Assembly: GCA_025936955.1 (NCBI GenBank)
Contig: JAICSL010000112.1
Location: forward strand, 1 to 6,201
From: Nitrososphaeraceae archaeon
GTDB lineage: Archaea > Thermoproteota > Nitrososphaeria > Nitrososphaerales > Nitrososphaeraceae
DNA: 6,201 nt
Reading direction: 5' to 3'
Shown: piece after piece, positions 1 to 5,512 of the stretch
How positions within the stretch are numbered: position 1 is the stretch's first letter
Layout of the letters: the number at the start of each line of letters is the position of its first letter
Made by a program: the position numbers and the translations under genes
The notes under the pieces: model-generated
Database searches by the model: none
What the model was told of the DNA's origin: nothing
The model's input: the letters and a program-made list of their open reading frames with translations, nothing else

Positions 1-242
1 ATTTAAAAAATATTGATACGTCTGATTCAACAGGCGTTGGGGATATTTTGTCATCTGCATTTTGCTGTGCGTATATTAAGGAGAAAGACCCTTTATGGGC
101 CATTTGCTTTGGGGCTGGTGCTGTGCGGGCAGCACTTGAAACAAAATCAACAGGATTGAATAAAATTCCATCAAAATCAAAGATAGAAGAGAGTGCCTCA
201 TACTATTATAATACTATTGAATTTAAAAGCACGGTAATTTAG
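1..242 (+). CDS. PfkB-family carbohydrate/nucleoside kinase, C-terminal fragment (5' end outside window)
   Basis: This is the 3' end of a gene that enters from the left edge; the frame is open from base 3 and stops with TAG at 240-242. It carries the PfkB signature 2 as DSTGVGD (bases 24-44), matching the family pattern DTxGAGD, in which the last Asp is the catalytic base and the glycines form the anion hole for the transferred phosphate. The following stretch, with an Ala/Gly-rich helix (CFGAGAVRAAL) and a final G-x-x-x-x-P turn, is the usual end of the ribokinase fold. Members phosphorylate sugars, nucleosides or related alcohols using ATP in the cytoplasm. The substrate cannot be told because the N-terminal substrate-binding half is missing. 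The tail after the core is about 25 residues and polar. A TTG at 48 is not a credible start because it lies inside the catalytic motif region. It is co-directional with the NAD kinase but separated by 200 bases, so probably transcribed separately. Confidence 0.85.
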   Translation, partial: LKNIDTSDSTGVGDILSSAFCCAYIKEKDPLWAICFGAGAVRAALETKSTGLNKIPSKSKIEESASYYYNTIEFKSTVI

Positions 243-382
243 ACTATGTTATCAATCCTCGCAATATACACATTATAACAAAATTTTCGTTAACAATAAC
301 GTTATTATTTTATCCGAATATGAACTTTAATTCATACCTAACAATATATCATAGATAAATGTGTACAATATTCAAAATTGCA

Positions 383-390
383 TTATAAAT
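383..390 (+). promoter_or_regulatory. Candidate TATA box of the NAD kinase gene
   Basis: TTATAAAT resembles the archaeal TATA consensus. A start site about 26 bases downstream would fall near 412, giving a leader of about 30 bases. A second TATA-like string, TTTAAATT at 403-410, would instead give a nearly leaderless transcript, so the exact promoter is not settled. No Shine-Dalgarno sequence precedes the ATG at 443; the bases before it are almost all A and T. Confidence 0.4.
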
Positions 391-399
391 TGCCGTTTT

Positions 400-415
400 A
401 CCTTTAAATTAAGGT
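400..415. promoter_or_regulatory. Interrupted palindrome at the presumed NAD kinase start site
   Basis: The arms ACCTT (400-404) and AAGGT (411-415) flank the 6-base centre TAAATT. The element sits just downstream of the candidate TATA box, where a bound dimeric winged-helix protein would block transcription. A direct 7-base repeat, AAATTGC, also flanks the TATA box (375-381 and 387-393). An operator role is inference from position only; arms of this length also arise by chance in AT-rich DNA. Confidence 0.25.
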
Positions 416-442
416 AGGAACCTTTTTATTTAAAATAAAAAA

Positions 443-1447
443 ATGAAAATAGCCCTATCGGGTGCAGATTCTGGTGATGGAACACTGCTGTCTCAGATGA
501 AAAGAACACTTGATTCATTGAACATTAATACACAAGTCATGAAAGATGGGAACCATAAATTGGCTCAAGAGGTAGACTTGGTTTTGGTAACAGGAGGAGA
601 TCGAGGCATTCTTAATTACTTTCATAAAGTTGTAACTGATTCTGCACCTGTTCTTGGAATGTATGAGTCTGATTCTACAGGGTTCTTGGCTCAGCTAGAA
701 ATTAGAGACCTAGAATCCGCAACTTATAGATTAAAAAAGGGCGATTATGAAGTAGATGAGGTATTTCGCTTAGCGGTTAATGTGGACGGAAGAGAGGTTG
801 AGCCTGTTTTAAATGATGTTGCAGTTTTTCCAAGCAAAAGCGCAATGCTAATGGAGCATGTGCTTAGGATAAGCAATAAAGATGTATGGCATGATAATAG
901 CGATGGTATTATAATCTCTACTCCTACAGGATCGACAGCTTATTCAATGTCGGCAGGCGGACCGATGGTTTTACAGAAATCCCAAGTATTTATTGTAGTG
1001 TCTGTAAACTCTATTGATAATACTAGACGTCCATTAGTGGTTCCCAATGACACTAAATTGGAAATTGCTGATATTGTAAGTCGATATCATTGTGAAGTTG
1101 TATTAGACGGAAGTAGTCGACTAGGTATAAGAAAATTACTTGAATGTAATAAACATGAATTCTCTGCCAAGCTTGTTAGATTGATGGGTGATTTTTCTGC
1201 AACATCACTTATTGCAAAGAAAGTGAAATTGGCAGGGGATTTATTGAGCATGCCGCCAAGTGCAAAACTGATCTTGAAAACTTTAGAATATGAGGGTGCA
1301 TTAAGTCAACGAGATATTTCTACAAGAACATTGCTTCCTGAGAGAACTGTGCGGCTATCACTTAGTCATTTGCTTAAGGGTGGTTATGTAAAAAAGAAGA
1401 TGTTTCTTCGTGACGCTAGGCAAAGGATCTACGAACTTAGGATTTAG
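443..1447 (+). CDS. nadK: NAD kinase with C-terminal winged helix-turn-helix domain
   Basis: This 334-residue protein is predicted to phosphorylate NAD (possibly NADH) to NADP(H) using ATP or polyphosphate in the cytoplasm. The kinase fold spans about residues 1-260. Family motifs visible are GGDR at 51-54 (canonical GGDG, with the catalytic Asp kept), LNDVAV at 123-128 (the NE/ND NAD-binding motif), STPTGSTAYS at 159-168 followed by AGGP, and a late VLDG at 220-223. About 70 further residues (roughly 267-334) form a separate winged helix-turn-helix: helix 272-282, a second helix at 287-294, a likely recognition helix 299-312 (PERTVRLSLSHLLKGG) and a wing with KKK. A plain archaeal NAD kinase is usually about 250-280 residues, so this extension is additional. 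ATG at 443 is chosen because it directly precedes the first beta strand (MKIALSG). The 3' end overlaps convergent pyrG by 11 bases. Kinase assignment is strong; the role of the extra domain is unknown. Confidence 0.92.
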   Translation: MKIALSGADSGDGTLLSQMKRTLDSLNINTQVMKDGNHKLAQEVDLVLVTGGDRGILNYFHKVVTDSAPVLGMYESDSTGFLAQLEIRDLESATYRLKKGDYEVDEVFRLAVNVDGREVEPVLNDVAVFPSKSAMLMEHVLRISNKDVWHDNSDGIIISTPTGSTAYSMSAGGPMVLQKSQVFIVVSVNSIDNTRRPLVVPNDTKLEIADIVSRYHCEVVLDGSSRLGIRKLLECNKHEFSAKLVRLMGDFSATSLIAKKVKLAGDLLSMPPSAKLILKTLEYEGALSQRDISTRTLLPERTVRLSLSHLLKGGYVKKKMFLRDARQRIYELRI

Positions 1448-3068
1448 GTACAGCAGATTTTATAAATGCATCAAAAGCCTGTTCTGGTGTTCCTGGTCTA
1501 CTATTAAACTCGCCGTGATACTGTACTGCAAAATAGAACTTATGTTCTGGGATCTCTAATGTTTCTGTTCTTCTCTTATTATCAGAATAACCAGAGAAAA
1601 CCATACCGTGTTTTTCCATAATCTGCTGATATTCTTGATTAAATTCATATCTATGTCTGTGCCTTCTATAGATAAGATGTGTTCCATATATTTTAGAAGC
1701 CTGTGTATTGGGAATAATTGTAATTTCATGTTTGCCAAGTCGCATTGTTCCCCCCATATTATGTACTGTTTGTTGTTCCGGCATAAATTTAACTAATGGA
1801 TCTGTTGTACTCGGATCAAATTCTGTAGAACTCGCTCCTTCTATATTGCAAACATTTCGAGCAAATGCAATTATTGCTAACTGGAAACCAAAGCATATCC
1901 CTAAATAAGGTATATTCTTTATCCGTGCAAAATTGGCTGTGTTTATTATTCCATCACTGCCTCTTCTACCGAAGCCGCCAGGTACCAATATGCCATCAAA
2001 TTCTTCAAGATAATTAATATGCTTAGTTAAATTATCAAATTCTTCCGGATCGATCCACGTGATTTGTACTTGCCTTCCAATATTCGCACCAGCATGTAGA
2101 AGTGCATGATATATACTAACGTAACTGTCCTGAAGAGTTACGTATTTTCCAACTATTGCAATTCTTACTATGCCACTGTATTCACAGAATGATTTTGCGA
2201 TTGCTTTCCAGTTAGACCATTTCGGATAATCATCCTTTAATACGAATTTATTAGAAATACTCTTGAGCATTCCTTGATTCTCCAAAACTTCTGGAACCTT
2301 GTAAATGGACATAGTATCATGGCATGAAATGACACATTCTTCTTTCACACTTGCAAATAGTGAAATTTTATGTATGGTATCCATAGTGAGAGGTGTCTTA
2401 CATCTGACAGTTAATATATCTGGCTGGATTCCTATTCTTCTGAGTTCTTGTACACTGTGCTGGGTTGGTTTTGTTTTTTGTTCACCCACTACATCTATCA
2501 TAGGTGCAAGTGTAACATGAATAAATAGAGTATTAGAATGGCCATCTTCAAGTTCTATTTGTCTTAATGCTTCGAGGAATGGAAGACTTTCTATATCTCC
2601 CACAGTACCCCCACATTCTACGACCATTACTTCTAACATCTCCTCATTCGCAATCTTTCGTAATTGATTTTTTATAGCATCAGTAACATGCGGGATAATC
2701 TGAACACATTGACCAAGATATTTGCCCTCTCTTTCAGCTTTAATCACATCAGAGTATACCCTGCCAGTTGTAATATTGTGATCCTTTGTCATGGCAATGT
2801 CGAGAAAGCGTTCATAATTTCCTATATCCATGTCACACTCACCTCCATCATCAGTCACAAAAACCTCGCCATGCGCCATGGGATTCATTGTTCCTGCATC
2901 ATAATTTACATAGGGGTCAATCTTGACACAAGAAACTTTCAAACCTGATAGTTGTAATAGTTTGGCAGTTGATGAAGTTATTATGCCTTTGCCAAGTCCG
3001 GACATGACGCCTCCTGTTATGAAAATAAACTTTGGTTTGCTAATCTCTAGATTTGTTTTGGACTGCAC
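1437..3068 (-). CDS. pyrG: CTP synthase (glutamine hydrolysing)
   Basis: The 543-residue protein converts UTP to CTP using ATP and ammonia from glutamine, the last step of de novo pyrimidine nucleotide synthesis, and has the usual family length. The synthetase domain (about 12-280) has the P-loop SGLGKG at 23-28, the predicted Mg ligands Asp74 and Glu151 (in ECGGTVGDIES), HNITTGRVYSDVIKAE at 97-112 and the UTP/CTP-binding EQKTKPTQHS at 196-205. The class I glutaminase domain (about 300-535) has PGGFG at 363-367, nucleophile Cys392 in GICFGFQ, the RRHRHRYEFN signature at 468-477, and His518-Gly-Glu520 completing the triad. The usual HPE is HGE here. Start is GTG at 3068: an in-frame stop lies three codons upstream, the overlapping ATG at 3070 runs in another frame to an early stop, and no Met occurs before the first conserved strand. 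The gene converges with NAD kinase and has a long empty region upstream. Such enzymes are normally tetramers inhibited by CTP. Confidence 0.97.
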   Translation of the reverse strand: MQSKTNLEISKPKFIFITGGVMSGLGKGIITSSTAKLLQLSGLKVSCVKIDPYVNYDAGTMNPMAHGEVFVTDDGGECDMDIGNYERFLDIAMTKDHNITTGRVYSDVIKAEREGKYLGQCVQIIPHVTDAIKNQLRKIANEEMLEVMVVECGGTVGDIESLPFLEALRQIELEDGHSNTLFIHVTLAPMIDVVGEQKTKPTQHSVQELRRIGIQPDILTVRCKTPLTMDTIHKISLFASVKEECVISCHDTMSIYKVPEVLENQGMLKSISNKFVLKDDYPKWSNWKAIAKSFCEYSGIVRIAIVGKYVTLQDSYVSIYHALLHAGANIGRQVQITWIDPEEFDNLTKHINYLEEFDGILVPGGFGRRGSDGIINTANFARIKNIPYLGICFGFQLAIIAFARNVCNIEGASSTEFDPSTTDPLVKFMPEQQTVHNMGGTMRLGKHEITIIPNTQASKIYGTHLIYRRHRHRYEFNQEYQQIMEKHGMVFSGYSDNKRRTETLEIPEHKFYFAVQYHGEFNSRPGTPEQAFDAFIKSAVPKS

Positions 3069-3083
3069 ATTGAGTTTTATTTT

Positions 3084-3089
3084 ATCACC
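3084..3089 (-). promoter_or_regulatory. Shine-Dalgarno-like GGTGAT upstream of pyrG
   Basis: On the - strand GGTGAT, a typical archaeal ribosome-binding sequence, lies 15 bases before the GTG start. That is longer than the usual 5-9 base spacing, so it may be weak or coincidental. It would sit right at the 5' end of the transcript predicted from the TATA box at 3113-3120. Confidence 0.35.
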
Positions 3090-3112
3090 TTTTTATTTCT
3101 TTTTTAATGAAT

Positions 3113-3120
3113 TTTATAAA
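3113..3120 (-). promoter_or_regulatory. TATA box of pyrG
   Basis: On the - strand the sequence is TTTATAAA, a near-perfect archaeal TATA box. A start site about 26 bases downstream falls near 3090, giving a leader of about 22 bases before the GTG codon at 3068. This is the best promoter in the window. Confidence 0.65.
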
Positions 3121-3302
3121 TCTAATATCAACTTTCTAACTGAGATAATAACCCTGAGAACTTTCACTATATGATAATAGTTTTTAATTGTTATCCTGAT
3201 CTAAACCTTTAAAATCTAATACTGGTGTGTTATGTAAATTATTCCCAAAAGAAGTTGAAAGTTACATATCAATATATCCTATTGAGTAAATTCTATGAAG
3301 TA

Positions 3303-3314
3303 AATGAATTCATT
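3303..3314. repeat. 12-base perfect palindrome AATGAATTCATT
   Basis: The sequence is self-complementary over all 12 bases. Its central 10 bases, ATGAATTCAT, recur at 5503-5512 on the other side of the cdc6-wHTH unit. A binding-site role is conjecture; AT-rich palindromes of this size are not rare. Confidence 0.4.
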
Positions 3315-3565
3315 ACATTATGTTTTGCAATGTACCGTTTCTATTATATATGTACAAAAGGTTTGTCTTTGGCAACTCCATGTCGAGAAAAAACAAATTT
3401 AAATATTTGAATATTTTGATCATCTTCCAAATTAATATGAGAAAAATGTATGCGAGATTTGCGACATACTGGAAAAGCACAATCATAATAATATCAAAAT
3501 AGTGAGTCGATTGATCGGTTAGAAAGTTGGTTTATGATTAAATTCTGCAATATGGGTTGTAGGTA

Positions 3566-3630
3566 ATTAGTAGATGAAGATAGAAAGATTTTGTATCAGA
3601 AATCTTGATTTATTTCATTCATCTATTAAT
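3566..3630. other. Large nested hairpin, possible structured RNA or cruciform
   Basis: An outer 13-pair stem is formed by ATTAGTAGATGAA (3566-3578) and TTCATCTATTAAT (3618-3630), with 12 Watson-Crick pairs and one G-T wobble. Inside it an inner stem joins AAGATTT (3585-3591) to AAATCTT (3600-3606), seven perfect pairs plus one T-G wobble, closed by a 6-base loop (3593-3598). The internal loop is 6 bases on one side and 11 on the other. On - it lies about 175 bases beyond the wHTH stop and about 500 bases ahead of pyrG. No T-run follows directly, so it is not a simple terminator. Strand and function are unknown. Confidence 0.45.
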
Positions 3631-3671
3631 ACCCCATGTTGTTGAATTTCCATTTGTATCTGTATCGTATA

Positions 3672-3681
3672 TGACATGTCA
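3672..3681. repeat. 10-base perfect palindrome TGACATGTCA
   Basis: This is a self-complementary 10-mer with a GC content above its surroundings. It resembles a regulator half-site pair without spacer. It is about 125 bases downstream of the wHTH stop and not near an identifiable promoter, so it is listed only as a structural feature. Confidence 0.35.
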
Positions 3682-3804
3682 CAAAATAGCCTTTCTTAGT
3701 TGGATCTATTAGTTTCTTGCATAGCAGCCTAGTTGTTCATACTATAGACGAAACCTGGAACTAGCGTTCAAAAATATTATGTAGAGAATCATGAGTGTAA
3801 TATA

Positions 3805-4095
3805 CTAATTTTGAACATGATCAATATATCCAACATCACCAAAAAAAACTAGTAGACGAGTAGTGTATTCGTTTTCTTTATTTATACTATACATTATGTT
3901 TGCAAGCTTTCCCTTCCTCACCCACCCTATCTTTACTAAATCCTCCAAGTTACGTTTTATGTCTTCTCTTTTTAAATGAGTTTTCTTATGGAGAATATAT
4001 ACAGTTACCATTTTATTTTCTTCTGCTAATGCTCTCATAATCTTGACTTTGCCTATGCTGCCTAGACCAATTTCTATTATTTGTTTGGAAGTCAT
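3805..4095 (-). CDS. Small winged helix-turn-helix protein, second gene of the cdc6 unit
   Basis: This 96-residue, basic protein is predicted to bind DNA. From the chosen start, helix 1 covers about 15-26 (GKVKIMRALAEE), helix 2 about 30-38, a recognition helix about 42-57 (KREDIKRNLEDLVKIG) and a wing about 58-72. The hydrophobic C-terminal stretch 79-92 (TRLLVFFGDVGYI) may be a dimerisation helix. The frame is open upstream as far as an ATG at 4191, which would give 128 residues and an 86-base overlap with cdc6. The ATG at 4095 is preferred because AAGGAG (4102-4107) precedes it by 6 bases and the protein core starts there; an ATG at 4113 would lie upstream of that site. The gene starts 10 bases after the cdc6 stop, so the two are almost certainly cotranscribed and translationally linked. 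It could be an ordinary transcription factor (perhaps regulating cdc6) or a partner in origin binding. I do not recognise a named family beyond wHTH. Confidence 0.82.
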   Translation of the reverse strand: MTSKQIIEIGLGSIGKVKIMRALAEENKMVTVYILHKKTHLKREDIKRNLEDLVKIGWVRKGKLANIMYSINKENEYTTRLLVFFGDVGYIDHVQN

Positions 4096-4101
4096 TTCTT
4101 T

Positions 4102-4107
4102 CTCCTT
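4102..4107 (-). promoter_or_regulatory. Shine-Dalgarno AAGGAG overlapping the cdc6 stop codon
   Basis: On the - strand AAGGAG shares two bases with the TAA stop of cdc6 and ends 6 bases before the ATG at 4095. It is the only strong ribosome-binding site in the window and decides the start of the wHTH gene. The arrangement suggests translational coupling of the two proteins, as expected for an internal gene in a transcript. Confidence 0.75.
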
Positions 4108-5281
4108 ATGCATTGTTGTCCTTATCATTATGTTTGATTCTTTTTTTAAGCATTGATTCAAGTTCTTGAAGTGAAGCTCCGTGTATCCCAATTTTTTTTA
4201 ATGATCTCATTTCAATTATGTTTCTTATCTGTAGATCGTCAAGATAATCTTCAACATCCAATTTCCTTAATTTGAATTCTTCAATTACTTCTAAAGCCTG
4301 AAGACGAATTTCTTTAAGATCTACATATTGATTTTTCTTGACACGAAGTGCTCTTATTACTGCCATAAGAGTATACTTTTGGTTTTTTGATAGCTCCTCT
4401 ATAACTTCAGTCATTATTGTTGGCTTAATTTGACCGTGAACCTTTCGAATATGTTCAAGATTTATTCTACTGGATCCTTGAGATTCTGCAAGATTTCCAC
4501 TGTAAAAGAGAAGATCAAGGGCATATCTTATATCTCCATTGATGGCTGGAATGGCAGTAATGTTTGATACTTCATCAATGACATCAGGCCCTACTGTTTT
4601 TTCATTGAATGCTTCTGAACATCTACTAACCAAGATATCGCTGACTTGTTTGATGGAATACGGTAGAAATTTCAATGGAACCTTGCCCAAAGTACTTAAT
4701 TCAGCCTCGTCAAGTTTATTGTAGAACTCAGTACTTCTTGCTATAAATATTACACCCTTTATATTACAAGGTTTGTCGGGATCAAATTCATTAAGTCGAG
4801 TAAGATCATAAATTATGCCCATCTCTTTTGTAATCTTAATTAAATAATCGATCTCGTCAAGAATGATGAATGCATAAATCATATTTTCGCGCAGATATTG
4901 TAACATATACCTTAACATTTCTTCCGCACTCAGACCCTGTGCAGGCAATTCCGGAGATATCCTTTCTAGCAAGAATCTATATATTGCATATTTATTGCCG
5001 CCTTGTAACTTTAAATTCACATAGGCAATTTTTATCGTTAGTCTGTTATTTGCAAAGTCTTCTTCTATCTTTTTAGAAAATCTGAGGACTGTTGATGTCT
5101 TTCCTATTCCTGTTGGGCCAACAATTTGCAATACCATCAATGGAAATTTGTCTGGATCTGATTGTGCTTCCTTGAAAAGATTTTGAATATATTGAAGTTG
5201 GTCGTCACGATGTGGAAGCTCATTTGGTATATATTTAGGAGATAATTTTGATCTATCTCTAAATATTATGCTTTCGGCCAT
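4106..5281 (-). CDS. cdc6: Orc1/Cdc6-type replication initiator ATPase
   Basis: The 391-residue AAA+ protein is the archaeal relative of eukaryotic Orc1 and Cdc6; it binds origin DNA and recruits the MCM helicase. In order: an N-terminal segment with IPNELPHRDDQLQYI (18-32), the usual entry to the family; Walker A GPTGIGKTS (55-63); Walker B FIILDEIDYL (138-147); sensor 1 region around 178-185; the LKFLPYS segment (203-209) matching the family F-x-P-Y; sensor 2 with GDIRYALDLL (249-258), Arg252 being the expected residue; and a C-terminal winged-helix domain from about 290. Length is typical. The sensor 1 motif reads IARSTEF, whereas most relatives have S/T-N-D-L there. ATG at 5281 is chosen over an in-frame TTG at 5287 because no Shine-Dalgarno is present and a TATA-like element lies about 24 bases before the ATG, suggesting a leaderless message. 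It forms a unit with the small wHTH gene downstream. Confidence 0.95.
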   Translation of the reverse strand: MAESIIFRDRSKLSPKYIPNELPHRDDQLQYIQNLFKEAQSDPDKFPLMVLQIVGPTGIGKTSTVLRFSKKIEEDFANNRLTIKIAYVNLKLQGGNKYAIYRFLLERISPELPAQGLSAEEMLRYMLQYLRENMIYAFIILDEIDYLIKITKEMGIIYDLTRLNEFDPDKPCNIKGVIFIARSTEFYNKLDEAELSTLGKVPLKFLPYSIKQVSDILVSRCSEAFNEKTVGPDVIDEVSNITAIPAINGDIRYALDLLFYSGNLAESQGSSRINLEHIRKVHGQIKPTIMTEVIEELSKNQKYTLMAVIRALRVKKNQYVDLKEIRLQALEVIEEFKLRKLDVEDYLDDLQIRNIIEMRSLKKIGIHGASLQELESMLKKRIKHNDKDNNA

Positions 5282-5300
5282 TGTCAATAGATAAAACCGT

Positions 5301-5310
5301 TATTAAATAT
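5301..5310 (-). promoter_or_regulatory. Candidate TATA box of cdc6
   Basis: On the - strand ATATTTAATA lies with its centre about 24 bases from the ATG at 5281, the distance expected for an archaeal leaderless transcript. The match to the TATA consensus is fair, not perfect. Confidence 0.45.
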
Positions 5311-5334
5311 TAACAGCTACCTATTCCATTCGAT

Positions 5335-5350
5335 ATTTATGAGAATAAAT
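5335..5350. repeat. Short perfect hairpin ATTTAT-GAGA-ATAAAT
   Basis: A six-base perfect inverted repeat around a 4-base centre lies about 55 bases upstream of the cdc6 start. It could be an operator or part of an origin, but an all-A/T stem of six pairs is weak evidence. Confidence 0.3.
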
Positions 5351-5487
5351 GATAAACGAGTAATTGGGAATTTCTTATTTGTTTACTGAATATCGTGATA
5401 ATAGATCTTAATAAACTTCTAATAATAGACATTCTATCTTTGTATGTATCTTATTATTCACTTTATGTTCAATACTTATGCAAACTT

Positions 5488-5494
5488 CTATATT
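5488..5494 (+). promoter_or_regulatory. Candidate TATA box of the glycosyltransferase gene
   Basis: CTATATT is centred about 25 bases before the ATG at 5516, which fits a leaderless archaeal message. No Shine-Dalgarno sequence is seen. The match to consensus is modest in a generally AT-rich background. Confidence 0.3.
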
Positions 5495-5502
5495 CCAATA
5501 TT

Positions 5503-5512
5503 ATGAATTCAT
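5503..5512. repeat. 10-base palindrome ATGAATTCAT, second copy
   Basis: It is identical to the centre of the palindrome at 3303-3314. It lies 4 bases before the glycosyltransferase start codon, so a bound protein could act on that promoter, but no other support is available. Confidence 0.3.

Larger units (their letters stand above)
243..442. other. Intergenic spacer between PfkB kinase and NAD kinase
   Basis: This very AT-rich 200-base spacer has no convincing open frame. Near the left end lies a perfect 12-base palindrome, AATAACGTTATT (295-306), followed by a T-rich run to 311, which could serve as the 3' end signal of the PfkB gene. An overlapping 5-bp stem with a 4-base loop is also possible (CGTTA 288-292 with TAACG 297-301). 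The right end holds the candidate NAD kinase promoter, described separately. Confidence 0.5.
3069..3804. other. 736-base gene-free region between pyrG and the cdc6-wHTH unit
   Basis: No convincing gene was found on either strand. The open frames near 3225-3410 and 3320-3502 are short, lack a ribosome-binding site and look like random AT-rich translation. Besides the pyrG promoter, the region holds the palindromes AATGAATTCATT (3303-3314) and TGACATGTCA (3672-3681), the near-palindrome CAAATTTAAATATTTG (3394-3409), an inverted pair GTATG/CATAC (3448-3452 and 3465-3469), another CTAGTT/AACTAG (3729-3734 and 3759-3764), and a large nested hairpin (3566-3630). It is far longer than the other spacers here. 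It could be a replication origin next to cdc6, the site of a non-coding RNA, or the eroded remnant of a lost gene; the sequence alone does not decide. Confidence 0.6.

Noticed and set aside
1556..3174. Several open frames of 60-94 codons inside or opposite pyrG
   Set aside because: They are shadows of the CTP synthase coding sequence, with no motifs or start signals of their own.
3173..3195. Stem GATAATAGTT / AATTGTTATC with a 3-base loop upstream of pyrG
   Set aside because: It needs two G-U pairs and forms only in a + strand transcript, the opposite direction to pyrG; no + strand gene is present there.
3225..3502. Two overlapping open frames of about 60 codons on + in the empty region
   Set aside because: They have no ribosome-binding site, no recognisable motif, and a composition expected from random AT-rich sequence; they overlap each other in different frames and one crosses a palindrome.
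3758..3774. Small hairpin GAAC-TAGC-GTTC followed by five A residues, considered as a terminator of the wHTH gene
   Set aside because: On the - strand the T-run comes before the hairpin, not after it, and a 4-bp stem is too weak; the TTTTT alone might end the transcript but this is not demonstrable.
3268..3831. Direct repeat ATCAATATATCC at 3268-3279 and 3820-3831, flanking most of the empty region
   Set aside because: A 12-base AT-rich match is likely by chance at this composition; the second copy lies inside the wHTH coding sequence and no mobile gene is between the copies.
4096..4191. Longer 128-residue version of the small wHTH protein starting at 4191 (or at 4113)
   Set aside because: The extra N-terminal residues lie within the cdc6 coding sequence, whereas the ATG at 4095 has a strong, well-spaced Shine-Dalgarno sequence directly after the cdc6 end.
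5282..5287. TTG start for cdc6 two codons upstream of the ATG
   Set aside because: No ribosome-binding site supports it, and the ATG at 5281 fits the spacing from the TATA-like element better.
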